From Pontibacillus yanchengensis Y32 (GTDB taxonomy: Bacteria; Bacillota; Bacilli; Bacillales; BH030062), in the NCBI RefSeq assembly GCF_000770635.1, contig NZ_AVBF01000021.1, positions 1 through 59,756 of the forward strand: a DNA stretch of 59,756 nt, read 5' to 3'. Positions within the stretch are counted from its first letter, which is position 1, and every line of letters begins with the position of its first letter. Below are positions 48,532-57,678 of the stretch, piece after piece. Made by a program: the position numbers and the translations under genes. A model generated the notes under the pieces. The model did no database searches. It saw nothing but the letters and a program-made list of their open reading frames with translations, and was not told the DNA's origin.

Positions 48532-48595
48532 AGTCGCTCCTATTTTCTGAATGTCGCTCCTAATCTCGAAAACTCGCTCGCAAACCCTCCCTGTG
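48532..48595 (-). repeat. Second copy of the array 4 end (64 bp, exact)
   Basis: This segment is identical to 47924-47987 in the same orientation and contains three phased cores (48533, 48553, 48573) and the adjoining CGCAAACCCTCCCTGTG. The identity across 64 bp suggests a recent duplication or recombination. Confidence 0.85.
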
Positions 48596-48624
48596 CTCTT
48601 TAAGTAACATCATTCTCCATAGCA

Positions 48625-48663
48625 AAAAGGTACGATTCCTCGCGTAGGAACCGTACCTTTTCT
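48625..48663 (-). terminator. Terminator of the acyl-CoA operon
   Basis: AAAAGGTACG-ATTCCT (48625-48640) pairs with AGGAAC-CGTACCTTTT, followed on the minus strand by a T-rich tail. It lies 16 bp after the dehydrogenase stop. Confidence 0.9.
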
Positions 48664-48678
48664 TTAGGTTTTACCATA

Positions 48679-50349
48679 TTACACATTACTCGTAGTCTTT
48701 TCTTCTACGATCAAATCGTAATAAGCTAGGGATTGTTGATCCCAGTCTGGTTGGTCTTTTTTCCATGTGTGTTGCATGAAGACCTTCGCAATGGCTAGTT
48801 TTCGTTCGCCACCGACTACAGCATCTTCTAATGCTACGACACTTTCAAATATCTTGGTCATTTTATCTGCTATGAATTTCGCATAGTAGGTTTGTTCTTC
48901 ATGCTCCATCACAGCGATGCGGGCGGCTTGTTTTTTCAATGCATCAAGCTCACCGTAGATAAGGCCATATTCCTCTGATAGGGAAACAGGTAGTTGATCA
49001 ATTCTACCTTTTATTTCATCAATAAACATTTTATCGATGTGATACTTTTTCATTAATCGTAAGACTTCAAGTCCTAGTATATTCGCAGTGCCTTCCCACA
49101 CGGTTAATACCTGTGCATCGCGAAGCAAGCGAGGCGTTACAAAGTCTTCGATATAACCATTGCCACCATGCATCTCGATGGACTCGTGAGAAAAGTGGAT
49201 GGCCTGTTCTGCTGTTTCTTTTTTCAATAACGCAATTAACAGCCTATTAAGAGCCTGATGTTTTTCAGATGTATTCTCTGGTTCATTCATGACACGATCA
49301 AATAGAGAAATCATTTGGAATACACTGCTGGTGTCTACTTCCTGCTTCGCTTTAAGCGTGGCTAACGTATCTTGAATCATCGGGAAGTCCTTGAGCTGAT
49401 TGCGGAATGCAGAACGCTCATAAGCATAAGCCCGAGCTTCCAGATAAGCACGTTGCATGATTCCAATAGAAGCAACTGCATTACATACTCTCGATAAGTT
49501 CAGCGCTTCCATCATATAATGAATGCCTTTTTGCGGTTCCCCAACCATATACGCTTCTGCCCCGTCAAAAACTACTTCAGCAGAAGGGACAGCACGAACG
49601 CCAAGTTTATCTTTTAACCTACGAATTTGAATGCCATTCAAGCTATCATCTTCATTCCGCCACGGAACTAGAAACAGACTAAGTCCTTTCGTGCCTTCTG
49701 GCGCATCTTCTGTACGAGCCAGTACCATGGCAACACCGCACATGCCTGCATTACTGGCAAAATATTTTTCACCGTAAAGCTTGTAATGATCATCTTCTTG
49801 AACAGCGGTCGTTTCATTCGCCCCTACATCAGACCCGCCTTGGCGCTCTGTAAGAAACGTAGCACCTTCGTATAACTCTACGTCCCCAGTAGATAGCACA
49901 TGAGGCAAGTACTTCTCTTTTAATTCTTCGCTTCCATAGTGATCGAGTAAGTATGCTGTCGCCATTGTTAGCGTTACAGGACAATAGAACCCAGGTTCCG
50001 CCTGAGATAGAAGATACCCTTGAGCGTAGGAATAAATATAGTTTCCTTTTCGATTTAATTCCGGAATGTCTTTGTGAACGTACCCAACTATTCCGCGATT
50101 GTACGTTTCAGATACTGTCTGTTTGTAGCCCTCATTCACCCAAACTTCTGAAATATCATTGCCCATCTTATCGTACTTTACCAGTTGGGGCTGTCCTTCG
50201 CGATCGGTATGAACAGCGCGCTCGTCAATCTCATTAGCACAGAGCTCACCGTAATCATCCAATTCTTTCTTAGCCCACTCTAGAAACTCTTCATCTAAAT
50301 ATTGTTCAAGGATAAAACTTAAATTGGGGTCTTCTCTAAAAAAATTCAT
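48679..50349 (-). CDS. Acyl-CoA dehydrogenase, AidB-like
   Basis: A 556-aa flavoprotein of the long acyl-CoA dehydrogenase subgroup that includes AidB. It has the FAD/substrate motif GATFLTERQGGSDVGANE at about 160-177, a central beta domain, CNAVASIGIMQRAY near 290, and the signature IEMHGGNGYIEDFVTPRLLRD near 395-415 followed by EGTANILGLEVLR. It probably oxidises an acyl-CoA made by the synthetase encoded just upstream (4-bp overlap). A DNA-repair role as proposed for AidB is less likely in this setting. The chain length or branching of the substrate is not evident. Confidence 0.9.
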   Translation of the reverse strand: MNFFREDPNLSFILEQYLDEEFLEWAKKELDDYGELCANEIDERAVHTDREGQPQLVKYDKMGNDISEVWVNEGYKQTVSETYNRGIVGYVHKDIPELNRKGNYIYSYAQGYLLSQAEPGFYCPVTLTMATAYLLDHYGSEELKEKYLPHVLSTGDVELYEGATFLTERQGGSDVGANETTAVQEDDHYKLYGEKYFASNAGMCGVAMVLARTEDAPEGTKGLSLFLVPWRNEDDSLNGIQIRRLKDKLGVRAVPSAEVVFDGAEAYMVGEPQKGIHYMMEALNLSRVCNAVASIGIMQRAYLEARAYAYERSAFRNQLKDFPMIQDTLATLKAKQEVDTSSVFQMISLFDRVMNEPENTSEKHQALNRLLIALLKKETAEQAIHFSHESIEMHGGNGYIEDFVTPRLLRDAQVLTVWEGTANILGLEVLRLMKKYHIDKMFIDEIKGRIDQLPVSLSEEYGLIYGELDALKKQAARIAVMEHEEQTYYAKFIADKMTKIFESVVALEDAVVGGERKLAIAKVFMQHTWKKDQPDWDQQSLAYYDLIVEEKTTSNV

Positions 50350-51881
50350 CGTATCTCTCCTTCTGGACTCTGTTGAGTTTGTCTCAGTTGCTGTTTCAAC
50401 AATTTTCCCGTTGCATTACGTGGTAAAGCATCCAATTGGTGGTAAATTCTAGGTATTTTAAAATTAGCTACTTTCCCTTCAAGGAAACGTTTACAATCTT
50501 GTTCTAAGGAATCAAACTCATGGTCATTCTCTACCACAACAAATGCTTTTACCGTTTCACCCCAATCCGGATGAGGCACACCAATCACTGCAACTTCTGC
50601 AATAGCAGGATGTGTACTTAACACTTCTTCAATTTCTTTTGGAAAGATATTCACTCCACCTGAGATAATGACGTCTTTTTTGCGATCAATGACCCATATA
50701 AAACCATCTTCATCGCGTTTACCCATATCCCCTGTATATAGCCAACCGTCTTTGAAGGTTGCTAACGTTTTTTCTTCGTCCTTATAATATCCTTTCATAT
50801 TCCCTTCGCCACGTAAAACAATTTCCCCTACTTGACCGTACGGAACATAGTCTCCATTTTCATCAACAATCGCGACTTCACAGTTTAATGCTGGGCGCTG
50901 GCCTATGCTGCCTGCTTTTGCATCATGCTCTTCAGGAAGGAGCAGTGTCCCATTTGGACCAGCTTCCGTCAAACCATACACACATGTGAGCCGATCGGTT
51001 TTAAACTGTTGTTTAACAAATTCGACCTCGTTTGTTCCTAACGGAGCTCCTCCATAGACCCAATACTCCATTGAACTGAGATCATACTCCTGGATCGAAG
51101 GGTGCTTCGCGGTCATTAAATACGCGACAGGTGCTCCGAAGAAATGAGTCGTCTTTTCAGTAGAAACGAGATCTAGTAATAAATCAGGTGTGAATGTTGG
51201 AGCTAATACATGAGTTGCTCCTACATACGTTGCAGATACCAGGAATAGATGGAGAGGTGCTGAATGACTAAGTGGCATCATATGCAATACACGACTATTC
51301 TTACTCATCGTCATTTCAATGCAGATCATGGTAGCCACTGTTAAAATATTTCGATTGGTGAATACGACTCCTTTTGGGCGGCCTGTCGTACCTGAAGTGT
51401 ACAAGATAGCCGCTTCATCATCTTCTTGTAGTGGTGAGACGATTGCTTGCTCTCTGCCTTGGTTCAATATATCTTGAAACGCATACCAGCCATGAAGCGC
51501 AGCCCCAGTTTTGATACATAGGATGTTTGTTCTTGCTATACCAGACACCTGATTAAATAATAGTTCATGTGTTATAAAGGCTTTCGCATCACTATGTTCA
51601 ATGATGTATTCGATTTCGTCCTGGGCAAGCTTTGCGTTAATCGGTACAATAACAGCCCCCAACCGCTGCACAGCAAAATAGGTGAACAAAAATTCTTTGA
51701 CATTCGGCATATGCAAAACTACTTTATCTCCTCTTTCGATCCCTTCTGTCGCCAGCCCCGATGCGAAACGATTCACTGTCTCATCCCATTCCTGATACGT
51801 AATTCTCTCCCCATTGGACACAATCGCCTCATGCATGGGATGCCTTCTAGCTTGCATTGCTAACACTTCCGAAATATTCAT
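50346..51881 (-). CDS. Acyl-CoA synthetase (AMP-forming)
   Basis: A 511-aa ANL-superfamily ligase that activates a carboxylic acid with ATP and CoA. Motifs: the P-loop-like ILYTSGTTGRPKGVVF near 160-175, VYGLTEAGPNGT near 295, the ATP/ribose-binding YTGDMGKRDEDGF near 385, DRKKDVIISGGVNIFPKEIE near 405-424, and the catalytic Lys in PRNATGKLLKQQL near the end. It is co-transcribed with the merR and acyl-CoA dehydrogenase genes by 4-bp overlaps at both ends. Fatty or aryl acid specificity cannot be told. Confidence 0.93.
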   Translation of the reverse strand: MNISEVLAMQARRHPMHEAIVSNGERITYQEWDETVNRFASGLATEGIERGDKVVLHMPNVKEFLFTYFAVQRLGAVIVPINAKLAQDEIEYIIEHSDAKAFITHELLFNQVSGIARTNILCIKTGAALHGWYAFQDILNQGREQAIVSPLQEDDEAAILYTSGTTGRPKGVVFTNRNILTVATMICIEMTMSKNSRVLHMMPLSHSAPLHLFLVSATYVGATHVLAPTFTPDLLLDLVSTEKTTHFFGAPVAYLMTAKHPSIQEYDLSSMEYWVYGGAPLGTNEVEFVKQQFKTDRLTCVYGLTEAGPNGTLLLPEEHDAKAGSIGQRPALNCEVAIVDENGDYVPYGQVGEIVLRGEGNMKGYYKDEEKTLATFKDGWLYTGDMGKRDEDGFIWVIDRKKDVIISGGVNIFPKEIEEVLSTHPAIAEVAVIGVPHPDWGETVKAFVVVENDHEFDSLEQDCKRFLEGKVANFKIPRIYHQLDALPRNATGKLLKQQLRQTQQSPEGEIR

Positions 51882-52270
51882 TCCGTTTCCCCCTCTAATT
51901 CTGATAATTTCATCCGAAAATCACCAATCACACGAACCATTTCATCTCTCATCTCCGTTAACTCAACAATCCTATCGGTCACCTCCCTAATTTTTTTCTC
52001 CCCATAATCAATCGTCCTCTCGAGCTGCTTCTTACCTGAAGGATCTTGGTCAAACAAATGCAACATATCTTTGATTTCCTCTAACTGAAAGCCATATTTT
52101 TTCCCTCTAAAAATGAGGAATAACAACGTTCTTTCCTTCTTCGTAAACACCCTTCGCCCACTTTCTGAACGAGCAGGAGAAATCAGCCCTAGCTCCTCAT
52201 AGTACCGAATCGTTCGTGAAGTAATGTTAAACTCTTGAGCCAACTGTGTGATTGTATACGTCTCCTCCAT
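51878..52270 (-). CDS. MerR family transcriptional regulator
   Basis: A 130-aa regulator with the N-terminal MerR HTH (YTITQLAQEFNITSRTIRYYEELGLISPARSE, residues 5-36) and a C-terminal coiled coil (about 80-115); no Cys-rich metal site. This resembles LiuR-type regulators of branched-chain and fatty acid catabolism. It is first in the operon and probably acts at the promoter at 52304-52334. ATG at 52270 is chosen, 7 bp from GAGGG. Confidence 0.88.
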   Translation of the reverse strand: MEETYTITQLAQEFNITSRTIRYYEELGLISPARSESGRRVFTKKERTLLFLIFRGKKYGFQLEEIKDMLHLFDQDPSGKKQLERTIDYGEKKIREVTDRIVELTEMRDEMVRVIGDFRMKLSELEGETE

Positions 52271-52303
52271 CAACTATCCCTCTTTTTTGTCAAAACTTTC
52301 TGC

Positions 52304-52334
52304 ATCTTAATCTTACCATTAACGTTAACGTAAA
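52304..52334 (-). promoter_or_regulatory. MerR-type promoter/operator of the acyl-CoA operon
   Basis: TTTACG (52329-52334), a 19-bp spacer and TAAGAT (52304-52309) on the minus strand. The over-long 19-bp spacer is typical for MerR-activated promoters, and the palindrome ACGTTAACGT (52322-52331) lies on the -35 side. The sequence is close to the LiuR box recalled from comparative studies. Confidence 0.75.
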
Positions 52335-52342
52335 GTTCAATA

Positions 52343-52392
52343 GTGGGACGAAGGGACAGGTCCCTCGTCCCATTAGGTGGTCCCTCATCCCA
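52343..52392. repeat. GGGAC/GTCCC palindromic motif
   Basis: GTGGGACGAAGGGACAGG is followed by TCCCTCGTCCCA, giving an almost perfect 12-bp stem; a second GGTCCCTCATCCCAC follows at 52379. It is placed between a promoter and a terminator. Similar GGGAC palindromes are common in Bacillus intergenic regions (recalled). Confidence 0.6.
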
Positions 52393-52428
52393 CAAAAAAA
52401 AGCCTGCCCACGATGGACAGACTTTACC
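52393..52428 (-). terminator. Terminator of the 269-aa gene
   Basis: AAGTCTGTCCA and TGGGCAGGCTT arms, read on the minus strand, are followed by TTTTTTTTG. The stem overlaps the end of the coding region. Confidence 0.8.
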
Positions 52429-53233
52429 AAGCTGCTACTTTTTTATTCAGGATATATAAGAATAGGTGCAAATCATCCGGGAGTGGCTCATGATCCCTCT
52501 TTTCTATAAGCAGGCCGGACATAGAACCAAATCGGTCTGCTGCTTCAACAGGGATTGCGTCCTTTTTCAGATTCATCACTTCCATGCCCTCTGGATTTTT
52601 AACGGTAATAACATCTAAATAACGGTCACTTTCAGCCGTCCATAGCACGTTAGCTTTTTCATAAAAGTGGATAATCATATCATGACCTGTCTGTTTCTGT
52701 TGTTCTGCATAATACAAATAATTCCCTTGGAGGTCCCGGATAAAATAGCGGGATCTCAAGCCTCCCTTTTTCTCAAGCAGATAGGTAGGTTCCTTTGATT
52801 GGTTATAAAATATATAATTTCTCGGAGCGATTGGTAAGGAAGAAAATATGGCGGCTAGTACAAGCACGAACTTCCAGACCAATGATTTCTTCTCTTTCAT
52901 TTCTGAATGAATAGCTCCGTCCATATCATATAATCTAGCGGGGTCGTCCCAGCCCATCGCTATCCCTAAGTACATCCGTTTGGATACAACTTGATAACCG
53001 ACTTGATTCTCTGTTGTAGCAGCTAAGCCTGCGAAACGAATGTCCCGCATACCACGTGACAACAGGGTTATGCCAAACAATCCAAAGGGAATTGCAAAAA
53101 GAATTCCATACAAAAAGCTCGTATCTAAGAGCATTTGAAGAACAATAATCACCAATACAACCACTAGTGCAACGCCTGCAGATTTTATCTGCCGCTTGCC
53201 ATCTTCTCTAAGAACTTCCTCCATCTGAGTCAT
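52424..53233 (-). CDS. Membrane protein with a scramblase-like C-terminus, 269 aa
   Basis: Two N-terminal hydrophobic segments (about residues 19-38 and 42-60), a third at about 117-137, then a soluble beta-rich domain of about 130 residues with RSRYFIRDLQGNYLYYAEQQ. This last part resembles the tubby-like barrel of phospholipid scramblase-type proteins (impression only). It is single-gene and lies between the MerR operon and glpD. No function is claimed. Confidence 0.55.
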   Translation of the reverse strand: MTQMEEVLREDGKRQIKSAGVALVVVLVIIVLQMLLDTSFLYGILFAIPFGLFGITLLSRGMRDIRFAGLAATTENQVGYQVVSKRMYLGIAMGWDDPARLYDMDGAIHSEMKEKKSLVWKFVLVLAAIFSSLPIAPRNYIFYNQSKEPTYLLEKKGGLRSRYFIRDLQGNYLYYAEQQKQTGHDMIIHFYEKANVLWTAESDRYLDVITVKNPEGMEVMNLKKDAIPVEAADRFGSMSGLLIEKRDHEPLPDDLHLFLYILNKKVAAW

Positions 53234-53293
53234 ACCACAGTCTCCCCCTCATTTCCTACCTATACGATTCAAAAGCAAGTGCGTTTCACTCTT

Positions 53294-54952
53294 TTAGGTA
53301 ACATCTGGAGAAACAGCTTCTTCTAATAATACATTCAGTTCGTTCGTATAAGCTACAAGTTGTTCCTGACTCCATTGGAAACGATCCGCCATATAAGCTA
53401 TCACACTATTTTGGTGAAGATGAACCCAGTGAATATCGAAGAATAACGCACCTGTTCTCCTCACGAAAAAATCGACTGGCTTGGCAACTAGTTCCTTTTC
53501 AATGCCATATACAAGCATCGATTGAACGAGAGGATCTAATCCATGTTCCGATTTGGTATGCTTAAAATAGACATAATGATCAAATACGTCATCTACATTG
53601 GATCCGTATAATTGCACGAGCCCGCGAGACTGCTCTTCGGAAAGTCCAAAGGCAATTCCGGCTTCTTTTTTTCGATTGAGAAAAGTTTCGAACCCTTTGG
53701 ATCCACCAACTTCACCGCCTGATATTGGCAAGTCTTCTGTTTGAGCACTCGGATAGGTTGTACCCTGCTCTTCAGTCAATTGCTGTGTGACTAAGTCGAT
53801 GACATTCTCTGCCATTTTTCGATAACCGGTTAACTTACCACCTGCGATTGAGATTAAGCCAGAATCTGAAACGAAAATCTCGTCTTTACGGGAAATCTCA
53901 GATGGATCCTTTCCTTCCTCATGAATAAGCGGCCTTAAACCAGCCCAACTAGATTCGACATCATGAGCTGTAATCGATAACGTTGGAAACATGTAATCTA
54001 TCGCTTGAAGAATGTAATCCCGATCATCAACCGTCATCGTTGGATGGGCAATGTCCCCTTCATAAACGGTATCCGTCGTTCCTACATATGTTTTTCCATC
54101 ACGGGGGATGGCGAAAATCATTCGACCATCTTGAGCGTCAAAATAAATGGCCTGTTGCAACGGGAAGGTTTGATGGTCAAAAACAAGATGAATTCCTTTG
54201 GTCAGATGTAGGGTTTTCCCTTGTTTGGACCCATCTTTTTCTCGAACTTCATCGACCCATGGTCCACCTGCATTCACAATCTTGTTCGCCAAAATCTTAT
54301 AACGCTGTTTCGTAAGCTGATCTTCTACGACTGCCCCGATGACCTTCCCTTCCTCATAGAGAAACTCAATTACTTTGGAATAGTTCAGGGCATAGGCTCC
54401 CTTTTGAACTGCTTTTTTCATAACATCTAGTGTTAATCGAGCATCATCGGTTCGATACTCTACATAATAGCCGCCACCCCGTAATTTTTCTTTATTTAGT
54501 AGAGGTTCTTTTTCAAGAGTCTCTCTTGGAGATAGCATCGTGCGTCGCTCACTCTTTTTCACACCTGCTAGATAATCATACACTCGTAACCCGAGACTGG
54601 TGGAAAACGGACCAAATGTTCCGCCTCTATAAAATGGAAGGAGCATCCATTCTGGAGTCGTCACATGGGGACCATTTTCATAAACAATCGCCCGTTCACG
54701 CCCTACCTCAGATACCATCTTCACTTCAAACTGCTTTAAGTATCGTAAGCCACCATGCACAAGTTTAGTAGACCGACTAGACGTCCCAGCTGCGAAATCC
54801 TGCATTTCTACCACACCTGTCGACAGCCCTCTCGTCGTAGCATCCAGCGCTACTCCAGCACCGGTGATGCCACCACCTATCACAAGTACATCGAGTTTTT
54901 CTTCCGTTAATTTATGATAAATATCCTTACGCTGATCTGTTGAAAACATCAT
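53294..54952 (-). CDS. glpD: Aerobic glycerol-3-phosphate dehydrogenase
   Basis: A 552-aa membrane-associated FAD enzyme that oxidises glycerol 3-phosphate to dihydroxyacetone phosphate and passes electrons to quinone. FAD-binding GGGITGAG is at residues 26-33; SRSTKLVHGGLRYLKQ near 60-75 and AGLRPLIHEEGKDPSEISRKD near 345-365 are family signatures. The start at 54952 has GGGAG ahead and gives the usual length; an upstream extension of 22 codons lacks support. glpF and glpK are not adjacent. A 9-bp hairpin lies just upstream (54968-54993). Confidence 0.96.
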   Translation of the reverse strand: MMFSTDQRKDIYHKLTEEKLDVLVIGGGITGAGVALDATTRGLSTGVVEMQDFAAGTSSRSTKLVHGGLRYLKQFEVKMVSEVGRERAIVYENGPHVTTPEWMLLPFYRGGTFGPFSTSLGLRVYDYLAGVKKSERRTMLSPRETLEKEPLLNKEKLRGGGYYVEYRTDDARLTLDVMKKAVQKGAYALNYSKVIEFLYEEGKVIGAVVEDQLTKQRYKILANKIVNAGGPWVDEVREKDGSKQGKTLHLTKGIHLVFDHQTFPLQQAIYFDAQDGRMIFAIPRDGKTYVGTTDTVYEGDIAHPTMTVDDRDYILQAIDYMFPTLSITAHDVESSWAGLRPLIHEEGKDPSEISRKDEIFVSDSGLISIAGGKLTGYRKMAENVIDLVTQQLTEEQGTTYPSAQTEDLPISGGEVGGSKGFETFLNRKKEAGIAFGLSEEQSRGLVQLYGSNVDDVFDHYVYFKHTKSEHGLDPLVQSMLVYGIEKELVAKPVDFFVRRTGALFFDIHWVHLHQNSVIAYMADRFQWSQEQLVAYTNELNVLLEEAVSPDVT

Positions 54953-54967
54953 CGACACTCCCTTTCC

Positions 54968-54993
54968 GTACCTTGCAAAGTTGCTGCAAGTAC
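54968..54993 (-). promoter_or_regulatory. Leader hairpin of glpD
   Basis: GTAC-TTGCA pairs with TGCAA-GGTAC around a 7-nt loop, 16-40 bp upstream of the start codon. In B. subtilis glpD has a leader terminator controlled by GlpP; here no T-tract follows, so the role is open. Confidence 0.4.
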
Positions 54994-55062
54994 CCTTCCC
55001 TTTTTTTAGTTTATTCATACCTCTGAATAGGTGCGAAGTGGGAGGTGGGGGTGTTTTCTATT

Positions 55063-55458
55063 GATATGCGTGACTTTCCTCCTGATATGCGTGGCTTTTC
55101 TCTGTGATATGCGTGGCTTTCCTCTCGATATGCGTGGCTTTCCTCTCGATATGCGTGGCTTTCCTCTCGATATGCGTGGCTTTTCTCCTGATATGCGTGA
55201 CTTTCCTCCGGATATGCGCGACTTTCCTCTTGATATGCGTGACTTTCCTCCCGATATGCGTGACTTCCCTCTCGATATGCGTGACTTCCCTCTCGATATG
55301 CGTGACTTCCCTCTCGATATGCGTGGCTTCCCTCTCGATATGCGTGGCTTTCCTCTCGATATGCGTGGCTTTCCTCTCGATATGCGTGACTTTCCTTGAT
55401 ATGCGTGGCTTTCCTCCCGATATGCGTGACTTTCCTCCGGTTATGCGTGACTTCCCAT
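55063..55458 (+). repeat. Phased repeat array 5: 19 units of 21 bp
   Basis: Nineteen copies of GATATGCGTG(A/G)CTTTCCTC plus two or three variable bases. Unit starts run from 55063 to 55440, all 21 bp apart except unit 2 (22 bp) and unit 16 (19 bp). Because 21 is a multiple of three, long open frames appear on both strands (heptad such as DMRGFPL). There is no ribosome-binding site or codon signature, so they are not called as genes. It lies between glpD and the yvoF terminator. Confidence 0.95.
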
Positions 55459-55538
55459 ACCTAATCCTTATCAAAGTAATGCCTCATTCGCTAGGTATCC
55501 CTCTCATCTACCTTTTCCCCAAAAAAATTACGCACAAA

Positions 55539-55567
55539 AAAAGAACAGCCTCTCCTCAGCTGTTCTC
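55539..55567 (-). terminator. Terminator of the hprK operon
   Basis: GAACAGC (55543-55549) pairs with GCTGTTC (55559-55565), and TTTTTTTG follows on the minus strand. The stem overlaps the last codons of yvoF. Confidence 0.88.
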
Positions 55568-56089
55568 CATAAAAAATACATCCTCTTTCGTACGACGATC
55601 CATTTCTTCCTTATCATAAATAACCTGCATTGGATTTCCACCGACAAAACTGCCTGGTGGGACGTCTTTATGCACAAGCGTTCCAGCTGAGACTATCGCT
55701 CCGTCTCCTATCGTAATGCCAGGTAGGATGGTGGTGTTGGCTCCAATCATGACTTCGCTGCCAATATTCACCTCACCTAATCGATACTCTTTTATCAAGT
55801 ATTCATGGGCAAGGATGGTGGTGTTGTACCCGATGACTGTGTTGCGGCCGACGGAGATTTTTTCTGGAAACATGATGTCGAGCATAACCATGAGCGCGAA
55901 GGCTGTATGTTCGCCTACCTTCATGCGGAGAAACGTACGATACAGCCAGTTTTTCATCGGAAGGAATGGCGTATAGCGTGCCAGTTGGATGACGATGAAA
56001 TTGCGCACCACTTTCCAAAAGGGCACTGTTTTATAAATATGCCAGAGAGAATTGGCTTCCTTCACTTTGTAGCGCTCGGTCTTTCGCAT
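55556..56089 (-). CDS. yvoF: Hexapeptide-repeat acyltransferase YvoF
   Basis: A 177-aa left-handed beta-helix (LbH) acetyltransferase: hexapeptide turns run through ISVGRNTVIGYNTTILAHEY, GEVNIGSEVMIGANTTILPG and ITIGDGAIVSAGTLVHKDVP, ending in the family motif GGNPMQVI. It is last in the hprK operon, 4 bp after ppaX, as in B. subtilis. The acceptor substrate is unknown. Confidence 0.9.
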   Translation of the reverse strand: MRKTERYKVKEANSLWHIYKTVPFWKVVRNFIVIQLARYTPFLPMKNWLYRTFLRMKVGEHTAFALMVMLDIMFPEKISVGRNTVIGYNTTILAHEYLIKEYRLGEVNIGSEVMIGANTTILPGITIGDGAIVSAGTLVHKDVPPGSFVGGNPMQVIYDKEEMDRRTKEDVFFMENS

Positions 56090-56093
56090 CGAA

Positions 56094-56735
56094 TCACTCC
56101 ATCACGATTTTAAGAATGTCACTCATATGCTCTAGCATGAAGTCTGGATGTAGGTCTTCCAGTACTTTTTTTCCTTTGATGGTCCAAGCAACACCTGCTG
56201 TTTTCGTGCCTGCGTTTTTACCTGCATCAATATCATGGGTGTTATCGCCGACCATAATCGTCTCTTCAGGATTGGCATCTAATGCTTTCATGGCGCGAAC
56301 AACTGGTTCTGGGTGTGGCTTGGCGTGGTCCACATCATCCAGGGTTACGACGGTTTCAAAATAATCCTCGATTTCGGTAAGCTTCAGACCCATGTCTACC
56401 GTCTGACGCATTTTGGTCGTTACGATACCAAGCTTAAAGCCTGCTTCCTTGAGCTTTGATAAAGACTCCCGCACACCATCATAAGCATGAACCAATTCAT
56501 CATGATGCTCGTGATTGTGCTTGCGGTATGTGTTCATCATCGTTTCAACGTCTTCATTTGGATTGATCGTCTTCAAGCTTTCTTCTAAAGGAGGGCCTAT
56601 GAAATTGATGACATCCTCCCGTGTATATTTCCCAGGAGCATAGGTTTCTGTCGTATGCAAAAACGAGGCGATAATCAGCTCGTTTGTATTAATCAATGTT
56701 CCATCTAAATCAAAGAGAAGGGTACGAATGGTCAT
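56094..56735 (-). CDS. ppaX: Pyrophosphatase PpaX (HAD family)
   Basis: A 213-aa HAD phosphatase. Motif I is [12 protein letters not shown] at about 9-20, motif II is IVTTK near 105, motif III is KPHPEPV and motif IV is MVGDNTHDI near 165. PpaX removes the pyrophosphate released when HprK/P dephosphorylates HPr-Ser-P by phosphorolysis, which explains its place in the hprK operon. It overlaps yvoD by 26 bp. Confidence 0.95.
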   Translation of the reverse strand: MTIRTLLFDLDGTLINTNELIIASFLHTTETYAPGKYTREDVINFIGPPLEESLKTINPNEDVETMMNTYRKHNHEHHDELVHAYDGVRESLSKLKEAGFKLGIVTTKMRQTVDMGLKLTEIEDYFETVVTLDDVDHAKPHPEPVVRAMKALDANPEETIMVGDNTHDIDAGKNAGTKTAGVAWTIKGKKVLEDLHPDFMLEHMSDILKIVME

Positions 56736-57666
56736 AAGCTGCTTCCTTTCCTTTTGTAGTGTTCATTCGATTCCATATAAAACCGATGACTGCTGTTAGT
56801 AGTATGGCTGTTATAAGACGGATTAATAACAGTGGCCAAACTGGAATGCCGAGTGGGATGAAAATTAACGTATCCTCCACAACTGCGTGACAGGACACGA
56901 GGAATATGAGCGATAGGTACATATCCTTTTTCGAAACGCCATCCTCTTTTACAGCCTGAATCATTAATCCTGCTCCATAGGCTAAGCCAATTAAAAGTCC
57001 TGCAACCAATGTTGTCGATGCGTTCCGCTCCACTCCAAGAAATCGAGTAAAGGGTGCAAACCAACGCGAGAATGTATCAATCCAATTTTTTTCTTTTAAC
57101 CACTGCATGGCAACCATGAGAGGGATGACAATCGCGGCGAGCTGCAGTACCGCAACCATGGCAGTTTGCAGACCTGTCAATCCGACCATGAGCCACCCAT
57201 CTGGGACTTCATTTTGTGAAATCATCCCATACTGAGCCATCTCTGATCCACCTTGCCAAAACACATTGATGAGAATCGCTGAAACGAACGCAAGCGAAAG
57301 GCGTACCCCAGCGACAAACCACCATTTCACCCCCACTTTAGAGGCAACAGTCGACTCGATGAGAAGGTTATGAGAAAACGACATCATCACAGCTAAAATA
57401 AATACTTCTTTTACCGAGAAATCAAACGATACAATCGCTGCGATGCCCGCATATAAGTTTAAAAAATTTCCTAATACTAACGGAATGGCTGCCTCTCCTG
57501 ATAAGCCAATCCATTTCATAAGAGGAGCAACCCAGTCACTCAACCATTGGAGGACTGGGGTTGCTCGTAAAATCGTCACAAGTAGCGTAATTGGAAAAAT
57601 CACTTTACCAAGTGTCCATGTTACGTTCCATCCTTGCTTTAATCCTCGTTGTAGTACACCAGGCAA
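56710..57666 (-). CDS. yvoD: Nucleoside-recognition (Gate) domain membrane protein YvoD
   Basis: A 318-aa polytopic membrane protein with two Gate/nucleoside-recognition repeats ([17 protein letters not shown] near 66-82, and [18 protein letters not shown] near 220-237) and 8 or so hydrophobic segments. It is similar to B. subtilis YvoD. Substrate unknown. A TTG start at 57666 follows AAGGAGG. It lies between lgt and ppaX, with 12-bp spacing and a 26-bp overlap respectively. Confidence 0.88.
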   Translation of the reverse strand: MPGVLQRGLKQGWNVTWTLGKVIFPITLLVTILRATPVLQWLSDWVAPLMKWIGLSGEAAIPLVLGNFLNLYAGIAAIVSFDFSVKEVFILAVMMSFSHNLLIESTVASKVGVKWWFVAGVRLSLAFVSAILINVFWQGGSEMAQYGMISQNEVPDGWLMVGLTGLQTAMVAVLQLAAIVIPLMVAMQWLKEKNWIDTFSRWFAPFTRFLGVERNASTTLVAGLLIGLAYGAGLMIQAVKEDGVSKKDMYLSLIFLVSCHAVVEDTLIFIPLGIPVWPLLLIRLITAILLTAVIGFIWNRMNTTKGKEAAYDHSYPSL

Positions 57667-57678
57667 AAGAGACCCTCC

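Noticed and set aside
53234-53293. Terminator expected behind glpD
   Set aside because: No stem with T-tract could be found; left out instead of guessed.
55058-55619. Three long open frames across array 5 on both strands
   Set aside because: They are a by-product of a 21-bp unit without stops; no start signals, and unit-length changes break the frame.
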